Assembly: GCF_000385215.1 (NCBI RefSeq)
Contig: NZ_ARQK01000037.1
Coordinates: forward strand, 1-47,685
Direction: 5' to 3'
Source of the DNA: Thioalkalivibrio thiocyanoxidans ARh2
GTDB taxonomy: Bacteria > Pseudomonadota > Gammaproteobacteria > Ectothiorhodospirales > Ectothiorhodospiraceae
DNA: 47,685 bases
Shown: positions 24,569 to 33,283 of the stretch, piece after piece
Layout: every line of letters starts with the position of its first letter
Numbering within the stretch: the first letter of the stretch is position 1
Program-made: the position numbers and the translations under genes
The notes under the pieces: generated by a model
The model's input: only the letters and a program-made list of their open reading frames with translations
Told to the model about the DNA's origin: nothing
The model's database searches: none

Positions 24569-25141
24569 ATGCGTTCAGGTAGTCGGTTGCTGGGAGTGGT
24601 GTTGCTGGTCTGGGCTGGTGTGTGGTCCCACGTGGCGGCGGGCGAGGCTGGGGCGTCATGCCCCGCCAGTCTGGACTTCGAGCTGCGCCCATTGGCGGCC
24701 TCGGAGCCGGTGCGCCTTTGCGATCGCCATGCCGGGCAGGTGCTGCTGGTGGTCAATACGGCCAGCCAGTGTGGCTTTACGCCTCAGTACGAGGGTCTGG
24801 AGGCGCTGGATGCAGAGCTGCGGGATCGGGGGTTCCACGTGGTCGGTTTCCCCTCCGGTGACTTTGCCGGGCAGGAGTACGAGGACGAGGCGGATATCGC
24901 CGAGTTCTGCCGGTCCAATTACGGGATCCAGTTCCCGATGTACGAGAAGGTGCACGCCTCGCGGCGTCACGCGGTGCCCGGCACGCTTTATCACTACCTG
25001 GGGACGGCCGCCGGCGAGTTTCCGTCCTGGAATTTTCACAAGTACCTGATCGGGCGCGACGGCGAGGTGCTGGCCTCGTTCGGCACGCGCGTGACACCCG
25101 AGGACCGGCGCCTGCGCGCCGCGATTGAGGCGGCGCTATGA
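24569..25141 (+). CDS. Exported glutathione peroxidase family protein
   Basis: 190 residues. The N-terminus ([20 protein letters not shown]) is a signal peptide, so the enzyme probably works in the periplasm. [19 protein letters not shown] carries the peroxidatic Cys. [10 protein letters not shown] supplies the Gln of the active site, and [15 protein letters not shown] supplies the Trp and Asn. The Cys found in the FPCNQF motif of many bacterial peroxidases is Ser here, so the resolving step must differ. It reduces peroxides or lipid hydroperoxides with a thiol partner. GTGGAGG precedes the ATG. It heads the plus-strand operon, 64 bp after the direct-repeat operator, and overlaps the DUF3429 gene by 4 bases. 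Confidence 0.9.
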   Translation: MRSGSRLLGVVLLVWAGVWSHVAAGEAGASCPASLDFELRPLAASEPVRLCDRHAGQVLLVVNTASQCGFTPQYEGLEALDAELRDRGFHVVGFPSGDFAGQEYEDEADIAEFCRSNYGIQFPMYEKVHASRRHAVPGTLYHYLGTAAGEFPSWNFHKYLIGRDGEVLASFGTRVTPEDRRLRAAIEAAL

Positions 25142-25953
25142 ACGACACCGCACAGGGCATGAGCAGCTGGCCCAGGGAGTTACGCGAGGCACTGGAGGGG
25201 CACGAGGTCGTGGCGATCACCTCCGCGTTGTCCGACGTGCGCGAGGCCGAGGCCCTGCTGGATGCGATGCTGCCCGGTCAATGGGTGCGTCTGGAGTGGG
25301 GGATGGGATCCGCGCACAACCGCGAGCAGTTCCACGTCCTGCAGCAGGCGACAGGGGCCGATGTGCTGCCGTTTTTCGTGGCGCGGGACGGGCCGGTCGG
25401 AGGGCTCCCCGAGTTGCGCGAGTATCTGGGCGCGCGGGCGGTCGCGGCCGGCGCCAGCCGGGGGCGTCACGGCGTGGCCGAAGAGGTACCGTCATCGCAG
25501 CAGGCCGCGGAAGGTTCGGCGCCGGTGCTCCAGGTGCTTGGATACGGTGGTCTGATCCCCTTTGTGGCGCTGGGCTTCGGCGCCTGGATGGCCCAGCCGG
25601 AATGGCAGGTTTTCGCGCTGGAGGCCCTGGCGTTTTATGGTGCGGTGATCCTGTCGTTCCTGGGGGCCATCCACTGGGGGCTTTATCTGGCGGATCGCGG
25701 CCACCGGGTGGGGCCCCTGTCGGCACCCGTGTGGGCGGTGGTACCGGCGATCCTTGCCTGGCTGGCGTTGCTGCAGCCCCTGCCCGAGGCGCTGATGACC
25801 CTGGCCGCCCTGTTTCTGGGCGTGCTCTGGGTGGATCGCCTGAGCCTGCGCGGCAGGTGTCTGCCGCGCGGCTATATGGGTCTGCGCATGGCGCTGACAG
25901 CGGTGGCCATCGTGTCGCTGGCCTCCGGACTGGCCGTTATTATGGCGGGCTGA
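25138..25953 (+). CDS. Glutaredoxin-like domain fused to a DUF3429 membrane protein
   Basis: 271 residues in two parts. Residues 10-100 look like a glutaredoxin fold: [19 protein letters not shown] occupies the position of the first strand and active site, and [20 protein letters not shown] matches the VPQIFIDGKHIGGCDDL segment. The CxxC motif is absent, so it is not a dithiol enzyme. Residues 130-271 are a DUF3429 domain with four or five membrane segments ([37 protein letters not shown]). DUF3429 proteins are usually about 150 residues and stand alone. The gene overlaps the peroxidase by ATGA and precedes folE by 53 bp. A membrane-bound partner of the peroxidase is a reasonable guess and no more. 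Confidence 0.72.
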   Translation: MNDTAQGMSSWPRELREALEGHEVVAITSALSDVREAEALLDAMLPGQWVRLEWGMGSAHNREQFHVLQQATGADVLPFFVARDGPVGGLPELREYLGARAVAAGASRGRHGVAEEVPSSQQAAEGSAPVLQVLGYGGLIPFVALGFGAWMAQPEWQVFALEALAFYGAVILSFLGAIHWGLYLADRGHRVGPLSAPVWAVVPAILAWLALLQPLPEALMTLAALFLGVLWVDRLSLRGRCLPRGYMGLRMALTAVAIVSLASGLAVIMAG

Positions 25954-26006
25954 CACGCCTGCGCCCCCAACGAACGCCGAAGATGGCACACAACAAGGAC
26001 CTATCC

Positions 26007-26636
26007 ATGCAAGCAGATCCCCGAACCGTGGATGAGCCCGAGGCCAGCAGTGCCGACGGGCGTCCGCTGCCGGCCCCCGAAGCGCTGGCCCGTCATTACC
26101 GCGAGATCCTCGCCGGCCTGAACGAAGACCCGAACCGGGAGGGCCTGCTGGATACGCCGATGCGGGCGGCCAAGGCGATGCAGTACCTGACCCGCGGGTA
26201 TCACCAGGACCTCGACACCATCGTCAACGGGGCGTTGTTCAGTTCCGACAATGACGAGATGGTGCTGCTGCGCGACATCGAGCTGTATTCGCTGTGCGAG
26301 CATCATCTGCTGCCGATCATCGGCAAGGTGCATGTCGCCTATCTGCCCAATGGCAAGGTGATCGGGTTGTCCAAGATCGCGCGGATTGTCGATATGTACG
26401 CCGCGCGTCTGCAGATCCAGGAAAACCTGACGCGACAGATTGCCGAGGCCCTGATGCAGGTCACCAATGCCAAGGGTGTGGGTGTAGTGGTGGATGCCAA
26501 GCACATGTGCATGACCATGCGCGGGGTGGAAAAGCAGCACTCGTCGATGGCGACCTCGGTGATGCTGGGTGCCTTCCGCGAGGATGCGCGCACCCGCCGC
26601 GAGTTCCTGAATCTGATCCACAGCTCCCGCGACTGA
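26007..26636 (+). CDS. folE: GTP cyclohydrolase I (type IA)
   Basis: 209 residues from the ATG at 26007, which has AAGGA 7 bases upstream. An ATG at 25983 would add 8 residues. [20 protein letters not shown] near 100 provides the Zn ligands Cys and His, and [15 protein letters not shown] near 170 provides the second Zn Cys. These mark the canonical FolE. It converts GTP to dihydroneopterin triphosphate for folate. It is the third gene of the operon with the glutathione peroxidase and DUF3429 gene. A folE copy in a stress or light regulon may serve extra pterin demand (for example photolyase chromophore), but that is an inference. Confidence 0.95.
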   Translation: MQADPRTVDEPEASSADGRPLPAPEALARHYREILAGLNEDPNREGLLDTPMRAAKAMQYLTRGYHQDLDTIVNGALFSSDNDEMVLLRDIELYSLCEHHLLPIIGKVHVAYLPNGKVIGLSKIARIVDMYAARLQIQENLTRQIAEALMQVTNAKGVGVVVDAKHMCMTMRGVEKQHSSMATSVMLGAFREDARTRREFLNLIHSSRD

Positions 26637-26669
26637 ACCCCGCCGGCTGCATTTGCCCGGAACACGGGC

Positions 26670-26698
26670 AAAAAAATGGCCCGGTGGGAGTCCGGGCC
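26670..26698 (-). terminator. Intrinsic terminator reading leftward (minus strand)
   Basis: On the minus strand GGCCCGG-ACTCCCA-CCGGGCC (26698-26678) is followed by A and seven Ts (26676-26670). This is a clean Rho-independent terminator, but both flanking genes are on the plus strand. It therefore implies a minus-strand transcript that begins to the right. Confidence 0.65.
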
Positions 26699-26820
26699 GA
26701 ACGTTCAGACAACCGTGTGATGGAGTCTTCTAGTCTGAACGGCGGACCTGCGGCTTCCGTTGCCAGGAACCGCTCTATCCGCTCTTGCCTCCATGGACAG
26801 GGGTGTGATGCACAGGTTCC
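26670..26820 (-). ncRNA. Candidate minus-strand small RNA
   Basis: The intergenic region 26637-26879 has no plus-strand gene. On the minus strand the segment from about 26820 folds into three hairpins in order: GGAACC/GGTTCC arms (26820-26815 with 26771-26766), CGTTCAGAC/GTCTGAACG arms (26741-26733 with 26710-26702), and the terminator at 26698-26670. A transcript of about 150 nt with an intrinsic terminator fits a trans-acting small RNA. I found no convincing promoter and recognise no known RNA family, so this is a hypothesis. It is not 6S RNA as far as I can see. Confidence 0.3.
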
Positions 26821-26879
26821 GTTCGGATCCGGGTATCACGTCAACGCGTTCACATTTTGCGCCGCGTACAATGATTCTT

Positions 26880-27482
26880 ATGCGCGGAGTGGAACAGATT
26901 CCCTGGCTTTATGACGCCCTGATGGGGCTGGCGGACGCGCTTGGATTCCGGGGCTGGCGCCGGCGTCTCGTCGCGGGGGTGCGTGGAGGCGTGCTCGAGA
27001 TCGGTTGCGGCACGGGGCGCAATGTCCCTCTTTATCCGGACGCGGCGCAGGTCGTTGCGCTTGATCCGGATCTGGCGGCCCTGCGTCGGGCGCGCAAGCG
27101 CGTCCCCGAAGCCTTGTTTGTGGTCGCGCGGGCCGAGGCATTGCCCTTTGCCGATGCGCAGTTCGACACGGTCGTCTCGGGGCTGGTGTTCTGTTCGGTT
27201 CAGGATCCGGACCGGGGACTGGGGGAGATCCGCCGTGTGTTGCGCGCCGAGGGGCAGTTGCGCATGCTCGAGCACGTGCGGCACCGGTGCCCGAGCCTGG
27301 CCTGGGTGCAGGATCAGGTGCAGCCGGCCTGGACCTGCGTGACCGGCGGCTGCTACCCGAACCGCGACACCGAGGCAGCGGTGGAGCGCGCCGGGTTCGT
27401 GATCGAGGCAGAGGACCGCGAGGCGCGCGGGGTCATGCGGCGGTTCGCGGCCCATCCCCGCTTGCCGCGGGACACTGGCTGA
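26880..27482 (+). CDS. Class I SAM-dependent methyltransferase
   Basis: 200 residues from the ATG at 26880; an ATG at 26871 would add three residues and neither has a clear ribosome-binding site. GVEQIPWLYDALMGLADALG is a typical start of this subgroup. GGVLEIGCGTGRNVPLYPDA at 36-55 is motif I for SAM. ALPFADAQFDTVVSGLVFCS and LRAEGQLRMLEHVRHR give motifs II and III. The C-terminus has GGCYPNRDTEAAVERAGF, the substrate-proximal segment of the UbiE-like/phosphatidylethanolamine methyltransferase-like group. The substrate is unknown; a small lipid or quinone-type acceptor is possible. The gene stands alone downstream of folE. Confidence 0.85.
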   Translation: MRGVEQIPWLYDALMGLADALGFRGWRRRLVAGVRGGVLEIGCGTGRNVPLYPDAAQVVALDPDLAALRRARKRVPEALFVVARAEALPFADAQFDTVVSGLVFCSVQDPDRGLGEIRRVLRAEGQLRMLEHVRHRCPSLAWVQDQVQPAWTCVTGGCYPNRDTEAAVERAGFVIEAEDREARGVMRRFAAHPRLPRDTG

Positions 27483-27612
27483 GGCGGTCAAAAAAATTTT
27501 CAGCGGACCCTAAAGTCTGCGCGCGTCTGGTCGTCACTCCAGGGGAGTCAGGCCCGAAATCGCATCGCGAATGCCCGGCGGGCCGGCTCCACATTCGAAT
27601 CAGGAGTGAACG

Positions 27613-27825
27613 ATGGATGCCAGTGCGATTGCCAGCCAGGCCACGCAGATGAGCCAGCAGAATATTGCCGCGCAAAAGGACGTCGCGGTGCAGAAGAAGG
27701 CCATGGAATCGGAAGAGATGGCGGCACAGGGCCTGTTGCAGGCCATGCCGAACATCAGCGAGATGCAGGCGACCTCCCAGGGCCTGCCCGACCACGTGGG
27801 CAATCACGTCGATACGAAGGCCTGA
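27613..27825 (+). CDS. YjfB-like putative motility protein
   Basis: 70 residues. MDASAIASQATQMSQQNIAA is the start of the YjfB_motility family (small proteins linked with flagellar genes). KDVAVQKKAMESEEMAAQGL continues its conserved helix. It lacks a signal peptide and Cys. CAGGAGTGAACG places GGAG just before the ATG. Upstream, TCAAAAAA (27488) and GACCCTAA (27506) weakly resemble a sigma-28 flagellar promoter (10-nt spacer where 11 is usual). No other flagellar gene is in the window. A strong terminator follows, so it is a single-gene unit. Confidence 0.75.
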   Translation: MDASAIASQATQMSQQNIAAQKDVAVQKKAMESEEMAAQGLLQAMPNISEMQATSQGLPDHVGNHVDTKA

Positions 27826-27841
27826 TCGCCCATACGGTCGC

Positions 27842-27874
27842 CGCCCCGCCGGATTTCCCCGGCGGGGCGTTTTT
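27842..27874 (+). terminator. Intrinsic terminator after the YjfB-like gene
   Basis: CGCCCCGCCGG-ATTTCC-CCGGCGGGGCG is an 11-bp perfect stem (27842-27869), followed by five Ts (27870-27874). It separates the YjfB-like gene from the convergent rsx operon. Confidence 0.92.
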
Positions 27875-27902
27875 CGTTATGGGTTCTGCGTGATGCGCGG
27901 GA

Positions 27903-28595
27903 TCAGGCGGTTTCGGAGGCCTCGGCGCGGGATTCGTCCGTAGTGGGTTCCGGCTCGGTCGCCGTGTGCTGGTCGATCCAGTTCTTGGCGGCGATCAGCA
28001 GGCCCATGGCCATGAACGCGCCCGGCGGGAGCAGGGCGAGCAGGAAGCCGTGCTCGGATGGGTAGATCTGGATGGTCAGGTTATGGCCCCACTCGCCGAA
28101 CAGCAGGTGGGCGTTGTCCATCAGCGTACCCTGGCCGAGGATCTCGCGCAGCGCGCCCAGCGCGATCAGTACACCGGTAAAGCCCAGGCCCATCATCAGC
28201 CCGTCCAGCGCGGCGCGCGGGACCGAGTTGCGCGAGGCGAAGGCCTCCGCGCGGCCGATGATCGCGCAGTTGGTCACGATCAGCGGGATGAAGATACCGA
28301 GGATCAGGAACAGGCCGTGGAACCAGGCATTCATCGCCAGTTCGATTGCGGTCACGATGGAGGCGATGATCAGCACGTAGACCGGGATGCGGATCTCCGG
28401 GCGGGCGTGGCGGCGGATGGTCGAGACCAGCACATTCGACAGCAGCAGCGTCAGGGTAGTCGCGATGCCCAGCCCGATGGCATTGACCATGGTCCCGGAG
28501 ATTGCCAGCAGCGGGCACAGGCCGAGCAGCTGGACCAGGCCCGGGTTGTTGTTCCACAGGCCGTCGCGAATGATATCGGTCAGGGTCGGGTTCAT
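27903..28595 (-). CDS. rsxE: Rnf/Rsx electron transport complex subunit E
   Basis: 230 residues, an integral membrane protein with six segments. [20 protein letters not shown] near 16 and [20 protein letters not shown] near 102 are RnfE/NqrD signatures. These carry the conserved Cys pair (LGLCP and TNCA) now known to hold an intramembrane iron centre with the RsxA subunit. Rnf couples NADH/ferredoxin electron transfer to ion movement across the inner membrane, and in E. coli it resets SoxR. The acidic tail from about 212 is variable. It is the last gene of the operon (A-B-C-D-G-E) and overlaps rsxG by ATGA. No nth gene follows, unlike E. coli. Confidence 0.95.
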   Translation of the reverse strand: MNPTLTDIIRDGLWNNNPGLVQLLGLCPLLAISGTMVNAIGLGIATTLTLLLSNVLVSTIRRHARPEIRIPVYVLIIASIVTAIELAMNAWFHGLFLILGIFIPLIVTNCAIIGRAEAFASRNSVPRAALDGLMMGLGFTGVLIALGALREILGQGTLMDNAHLLFGEWGHNLTIQIYPSEHGFLLALLPPGAFMAMGLLIAAKNWIDQHTATEPEPTTDESRAEASETA

Positions 28596-29275
28596 CGGTC
28601 GTCCTGTTCCGGTTCAGCGATTGGTTCGACCATCGCGCCTTCGTCTTCCTTCGGCGCGCTCGCAAGCAGGTCGTCGCGGTAGTCGTCGAAGTATTCCAGT
28701 GTGCGGCGTACGGCGCGAACCACCGCACGCGGGGTAATGGTGGCCCCGGTGAACTGGTCGAACACGCCGCCATCGCGGCGCACGGCCCAGTTGTCGGGCT
28801 CGGGGTCGTTGAGCGAGCGGCCCTCGAAGCCGTGGATCCAGTCGGAGCGTTCGGCCTCGATGGCGTCACCCAGCCCCGGTGTCTCGCGGTGGCTGGAGAC
28901 GCGCACGCCCAGCAGTTCGCCGTCGCGGTCCACGCCGATCAGCAGATGGATGTCGCCGCTGTAGCCGTCGCGTGCCACGGCCGAGAACACGATACCCATG
29001 ACGTTGTCGTCCGCGTCGCGGGCGAACCAGGCGGGCAGCTCCTTCCCGCCCAGCCGGTCGCTGCTGAGCGCCGCCGTATCGTGCACCGGGTCGTTCGCAT
29101 AATCGAGGTCCCCTGTGAGATCCGCGATGCGGCTGCGGTTGACCTCCATGCGGTTGTCCGCGATGCGTGCCTCCGTGCCCTCCTGTACCAGCGCGACCAG
29201 CCCCGCGCCGGCCGCCGCGAAGCCGGCCAGCAGGACGGTGGCGATCAGGATATCGCGCGGCTTCAGGTCAAGCAT
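28592..29275 (-). CDS. rsxG: Rnf/Rsx electron transport complex subunit G
   Basis: 227 residues. One N-terminal membrane helix ([21 protein letters not shown]) is followed by a periplasmic FMN-binding domain. The covalent FMN site is the Thr of TGAT (176-179, in [13 protein letters not shown]). [18 protein letters not shown] near 123 is the other signature. The acidic C-terminal tail is longer than in E. coli. The ATG overlaps the end of rsxD by 8 bases (ATGCTTGA). Confidence 0.93.
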   Translation of the reverse strand: MLDLKPRDILIATVLLAGFAAAGAGLVALVQEGTEARIADNRMEVNRSRIADLTGDLDYANDPVHDTAALSSDRLGGKELPAWFARDADDNVMGIVFSAVARDGYSGDIHLLIGVDRDGELLGVRVSSHRETPGLGDAIEAERSDWIHGFEGRSLNDPEPDNWAVRRDGGVFDQFTGATITPRAVVRAVRRTLEYFDDYRDDLLASAPKEDEGAMVEPIAEPEQDDR

Positions 29276-30329
29276 GGCCGTCCCCTGGCGGCGGCCCGCC
29301 GCGAGTGCGACCGAAGACGCGCGGTCGCGTCAGGTGGTCGAGCGTCGGGGCGACCATGTTCATCAGCAGTACGGCGAAGGCCACCGCATCCGGATAGCCG
29401 CCCCAGGTGCGGATCACGAAGATCAGCACGCCGATCCCGGCCCCGTAGAGGATGCGCCCGAGCGGGGTGGTGGAAGCGGAGACCGGATCGGTGGCGATGA
29501 AGAACGCGCCGATGATGACCGCCCCGGAGAACACGTGGAAGGCCGGCGAGGCGAACGAGTCGGGGTCCAGCAGCCAGAAGAAGCCGGCCGGGATGGCCAC
29601 GCCCAGGATTACGGCCACCGGGATGTGCCAGTGGATGATGCGGCGGAACAGCAGATACAGCCCGCCCAGCAGGAAGAAGTTGCCGACCCATTCCCAGCCG
29701 GTCTCGGTGAAGGTGCCAAACAGCGGGCTGGCCGTGATCTCGCCCACCGTGCGCCCGGAGACCAGTCCCTCGCGCATGGCGTCCAGTGGTGTCGCGCGTG
29801 TGACGGCGTCCCACTCCTGGGCGCCGGGGAGGCTGCCGGTCAGCACGGTCTGCAGGCTCTGCCAGAGGGTGAGCGGGGATTCCGGCAGCGTGGTGGCGGC
29901 CGGCCAGAGGGCCATCTCGCGCGGGAACGAGACCAGGACGACGACATAGCCGACCATCGCCGGATTGAACGGGTTGTAGCCCAGCCCGCCGTAGAGGTGC
30001 TTGGCGACGATGATCGCGAACGCAATGCCGATCAGCGTGACCCAGAAAGGCGCCAGCGGCGGGATCGCCAGTGCGAACAGCCAGCCGGTCACGATCGCGG
30101 AGTTGTCCGCCAGCGTGGCCATGACCGGCCGCTTGCGCGCGGCGACCATCGCCGCCTCGAAGGCCACCGCGAACAGCACGCCCAGCAGCACGTTGACCAG
30201 CACGCCCCAGCCGAAGAACCAGGTCATGGCCAGGGTGCCGGGCACCAGCGCCATCAGCACCTGCCGCATCACGCCGCCCACGGAGTGCGCCGGGATCACA
30301 TGGGGGGAGGATTGCGTACGAAAGCGCAT
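29268..30329 (-). CDS. rsxD: Rnf/Rsx electron transport complex subunit D
   Basis: 353 residues with about nine to ten membrane segments. GGLGYNPFNPAMVGYVVVL near 114 and FFIATDPVSASTTPLGR in the C-terminal third are RnfD/NqrB signatures. The likely FMN attachment Thr is Thr180 in TRATPLDAMREG. The start ATG at 30329 shares one base with the rsxC stop (TGATG). It forms the membrane core of the complex with RsxA, E and G. Confidence 0.95.
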   Translation of the reverse strand: MRFRTQSSPHVIPAHSVGGVMRQVLMALVPGTLAMTWFFGWGVLVNVLLGVLFAVAFEAAMVAARKRPVMATLADNSAIVTGWLFALAIPPLAPFWVTLIGIAFAIIVAKHLYGGLGYNPFNPAMVGYVVVLVSFPREMALWPAATTLPESPLTLWQSLQTVLTGSLPGAQEWDAVTRATPLDAMREGLVSGRTVGEITASPLFGTFTETGWEWVGNFFLLGGLYLLFRRIIHWHIPVAVILGVAIPAGFFWLLDPDSFASPAFHVFSGAVIIGAFFIATDPVSASTTPLGRILYGAGIGVLIFVIRTWGGYPDAVAFAVLLMNMVAPTLDHLTRPRVFGRTRGGPPPGDGHA

Positions 30330-31957
30330 CAGCGGTCGTCCCCGTCCCGGGTGTTGTCTGTCGTGGAGGCTTCCTCGCCGGTGTTCGTCTCCGGGCCGGA
30401 TGCCTGATCGCTGTCCTTCGCGGACCCTTCCGCGCGGGCGGCCTTTTTCTTCTGCGCGCGTTCCAGCGCCGCCTGGATCGCGGCCTGCTTGTCGCCGTCG
30501 CTTTCCTTGTTCTTCAGCGCGGCCTTCTTCTTCGCCAGGCGTTCGGCCTTCTCGCGCTCCTCGCGCTCGATGCGCTCCTGGCGGAATTCGTAGCGCTCGC
30601 GCGCGATGTCCGACTTCTGGCGTTCCTTCTCCCGCGCCCAGATCTCGTTCTTGGCATAGCGGTAGTACTGCACCAGCGGGATGTTGCTGGGGCAGACATA
30701 GGCGCAGCAGCCGCATTCGATGCAGTCGAACAGCCCGTAGTCCTGGATTGCGTCGAAGTCCTTCGCCTTCGCCTGCCAGTAGAGTTGCTGCGGGAGCAGC
30801 TGCGCCGGGCAGACGGCCGCGCACTCGGCGCAGCGGATGCAGGGCATGACCGGGCCGGGCGAGGGCGTGTCCTGGGGGCGCGTGGCGAGCAGGCAGTTGG
30901 TGGCCTTGATCACCGGGATGGAGTCGTCATGGACCGCAAAGCCCATCATCGGACCGCCCATGACCAGCCGGTCCACGCCTTCGGCATAGCCGCCGGCCGC
31001 CTCGATGACGTCGGCGAACGGGGTGCCGAGCAGGGCCTCCACGTTGCGCGGGTGTTTCACCCCGGGGCCGGTGACAGTGACGATGCGCGACAGCAGCGGG
31101 CGGCCCTGGATCACCGTGTCGCAGATTGCCTTGAAGGTGCCCGGGTTGTGGCAGACCATGCCGAGGTCCGCGGGCAGCCCGCCGCTCGGGACCTCCTGGC
31201 CGGTCAGCACCTTGATCAGCTGGCGTTCGCCACCCGTGGGGTAGATCGAAGGGACCGACACCAGCTCGATCAGGTCGCGCAGCTCGGTCGGCAGGGTCTC
31301 GGTCAGTGCCCGCATGGCCTCGGGCATGTTGTCCTCGACCGCGAACAGCACCCGCTCCACACCCAGCAGGCGGGCGGTGATGCGAATGCCTTCGAATACC
31401 GCCTCCGGCGCGGTGCGCAGCAGCATGTCGTCGGCACTGATATAGGGCTCGCATTCCGCCCCGTTGACCACCAGCGTATGGATGCGCTGGCCGGCGCGCG
31501 GGTTCAGCTTGACCGCCGTGGGGAAGGCCGCGCCCCCCAGCCCGACAATCCCGCCGGCGCGCAGGCGCTGGCGCAGCGCGCGCAGGTCGCGGGTATCCCA
31601 GTCCAGCCAGGGCTCCATGCGGGCATCGCCCCATTCGTCGCGCCCGTCGGGTTCGATGACCACGCAGGGGGCATTGAGGCCCGAGGGGTGGGGTACGGGG
31701 TAGAGGTCGATGTCGACCACCTTGCCGGAGGTGGGCGCGTGCACATGCGCGGCGATGTAGCCCTTGGACTGGCCGATGCGCTGGCCCTTGGTTACGTGAT
31801 CGCCGACCTGGACACAGGCCTCGGTCGCCTCGCCGATATGCTGGCCGAGCGGTACCGTCAGCTTTGCGGGCACGCCCATCACCAGCACCGGCTCGGCGGT
31901 ACTGGCCTCGGTCTCGTCGGCCAGTTTCAGGCCTCCATGGAAGCGGTGCAGCTGCAT
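30329..31957 (-). CDS. rsxC: Rnf/Rsx electron transport complex subunit C
   Basis: 542 residues. A biotin-like N-terminal fold is followed by the flavin/NADH-binding region (GGIVGLGGAAFPTAVKLNP near 134) and two 4Fe-4S clusters, CIRCAECAAVCP near 372 and CIECGCCAYVCP near 411. The C-terminal 100 residues are a charged coiled coil rich in Lys, Glu and Arg, shorter than the long repeat tail of E. coli RsxC. It is the entry point for NADH or ferredoxin electrons on the cytoplasmic side. The gene starts 32 bp after rsxB. Confidence 0.95.
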   Translation of the reverse strand: MQLHRFHGGLKLADETEASTAEPVLVMGVPAKLTVPLGQHIGEATEACVQVGDHVTKGQRIGQSKGYIAAHVHAPTSGKVVDIDLYPVPHPSGLNAPCVVIEPDGRDEWGDARMEPWLDWDTRDLRALRQRLRAGGIVGLGGAAFPTAVKLNPRAGQRIHTLVVNGAECEPYISADDMLLRTAPEAVFEGIRITARLLGVERVLFAVEDNMPEAMRALTETLPTELRDLIELVSVPSIYPTGGERQLIKVLTGQEVPSGGLPADLGMVCHNPGTFKAICDTVIQGRPLLSRIVTVTGPGVKHPRNVEALLGTPFADVIEAAGGYAEGVDRLVMGGPMMGFAVHDDSIPVIKATNCLLATRPQDTPSPGPVMPCIRCAECAAVCPAQLLPQQLYWQAKAKDFDAIQDYGLFDCIECGCCAYVCPSNIPLVQYYRYAKNEIWAREKERQKSDIARERYEFRQERIEREEREKAERLAKKKAALKNKESDGDKQAAIQAALERAQKKKAARAEGSAKDSDQASGPETNTGEEASTTDNTRDGDDR

Positions 31958-31989
31958 CGGCGTATTCTAACGTTTCGCGCAAAAGCGGC

Positions 31990-32574
31990 TTAATGGCCGC
32001 TGCGCGAGACGTCCGCAATCGCGTGTATGGGCCGCTCGATGGGCGAGGGTTCCGGTTCCTCCCAGCGCCACTCGGTGATGTCGGTCTGGATCGGCACCAT
32101 GCTGATGCAGTCGACGGGGCAGGGCTCGATGCACAGTTCGCAGCCGGTGCACTCCTCCTCGATTACGGTATGCATCTGCTTGGCCGCGCCGAGAATCGCA
32201 TCCACTGGGCAGGCCTGGATGCACAGGGTGCAGCCGATGCAGATGTTCTCGTCGATGACGGCGACGGCCTTTTCCTGTTCCTCTTCTTCCAGGGGTGTCG
32301 GCTCGCGATCGAGCAGATCGGCCAGGGCCTGCACCGTGGCCTGCCCACCGGGCGGGCAGCGGTTGATGTCCGCCTCGCCGGCGGCGATCGCCTCGGCATA
32401 GGGGCGGCAGCCGGGATAGGAGCACTGGCCGCACTGGGTTTGCGGGAGCAGGGCATCGATCTGGTCCACTACCGGGTCTTGTTCGACGCGAAAGCGCTGT
32501 GCGGCAAAGCCGAGGATCAGCCCGAACGCGGCGGCCAGACCGCCGATCGCGAGGATGGCATAGACGACGCTCAC
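31990..32574 (-). CDS. rsxB: Rnf/Rsx electron transport complex subunit B
   Basis: 194 residues. A membrane-anchoring first helix is followed by the four-Cys cluster domain ([20 protein letters not shown]) and two ferredoxin 4Fe-4S motifs ([24 protein letters not shown]). It passes electrons within the complex. The start is a GTG at 32574 overlapping the rsxA stop as GTGA; the first residues [19 protein letters not shown] fit the family. Confidence 0.95.
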   Translation of the reverse strand: MSVVYAILAIGGLAAAFGLILGFAAQRFRVEQDPVVDQIDALLPQTQCGQCSYPGCRPYAEAIAAGEADINRCPPGGQATVQALADLLDREPTPLEEEEQEKAVAVIDENICIGCTLCIQACPVDAILGAAKQMHTVIEEECTGCELCIEPCPVDCISMVPIQTDITEWRWEEPEPSPIERPIHAIADVSRSGH

Positions 32575-33149
32575 AGCCGCACCAGCCCGGAAAAGCCCAT
32601 GAACGCCAGCGACATCAGACCCGCGGTGACCATGGCCACCGCACTGCCGCGAAAGACCACGGGCACGTCGGCCACCGCGATGCGCTCGCGGATGGCGGAG
32701 AACAGGATCAGCACGATGGAGAAGCCGACCGCGGCGCCGAAGCCGTAGAGCGCGGATTCGACGAAGTTGTGCGCCTCCTGGACGTTGAGCAGGGCCACGC
32801 CCAGCACTGCGCAGTTGGTGGTGATTAGCGGCAGGAAGATGCCCAGCACGTTGTAGAGCAGGGGGCTGGTCTTGCGCACCACCAGCTCGGTGAACTGAAC
32901 CACGGCGGCGATCACCAGGATGAACGCGATGGTGCGCAGGTATTCGAGCCCCAGCGGGGTCAGCAGGTATTCGTTGATCACATAGGAACTGACCGCGGAC
33001 AACGTCAGCACGAAGGTCGTGGCCAGGCCCATGCCGGTGGCCGTCTCGACCTTGCGCGAGACCCCCATGAACGGGCACAGGCCCAGAAACTTCACCAGTA
33101 CGAAGTTGTTCACGAGGATCGTACTGATGAGGATCAGGACGTATTCCAC
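32571..33149 (-). CDS. rsxA: Rnf/Rsx electron transport complex subunit A
   Basis: 192 residues with six membrane segments. [18 protein letters not shown] near 16 and [18 protein letters not shown] near 104 are RnfA/NqrE signatures with the conserved Cys pair. The start is a GTG at 33149 with a weak GGA upstream. It is the first gene of the complete rsxABCDGE operon. A plausible sigma-70 promoter lies at 33180-33208. Confidence 0.95.
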   Translation of the reverse strand: MEYVLILISTILVNNFVLVKFLGLCPFMGVSRKVETATGMGLATTFVLTLSAVSSYVINEYLLTPLGLEYLRTIAFILVIAAVVQFTELVVRKTSPLLYNVLGIFLPLITTNCAVLGVALLNVQEAHNFVESALYGFGAAVGFSIVLILFSAIRERIAVADVPVVFRGSAVAMVTAGLMSLAFMGFSGLVRL

Positions 33150-33179
33150 GTTAATTCCGAGTCGTCAGGTCAACAAAAT

Positions 33180-33208
33180 AGTATCAGGGACCGCTTATCC
33201 CGACTCAA
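33180..33208 (-). promoter_or_regulatory. Likely promoter of the rsx operon
   Basis: On the minus strand TTGAGT (33208-33203), a 17-bp spacer and GATACT (33185-33180) resemble a sigma-70 promoter, 4 of 6 matches in each box. It ends 30 bp before the rsxA GTG. No SoxR-type dyad was recognised. Confidence 0.45.
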
Positions 33209-33283
33209 CCCTTCCGGGGTGCGGGTTTTGGGTGGGAGCAGGCCTGTCCGGGCCACTTCAGTGGTCGGGGCTTGGTGGAGTCA

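Noticed and set aside
26652-26676. TTTGCCCG...CGGGCAAA hairpin as a plus-strand terminator of folE
   Set aside because: It is followed by A residues and not Ts on the plus strand; the Ts belong to a terminator on the minus strand.
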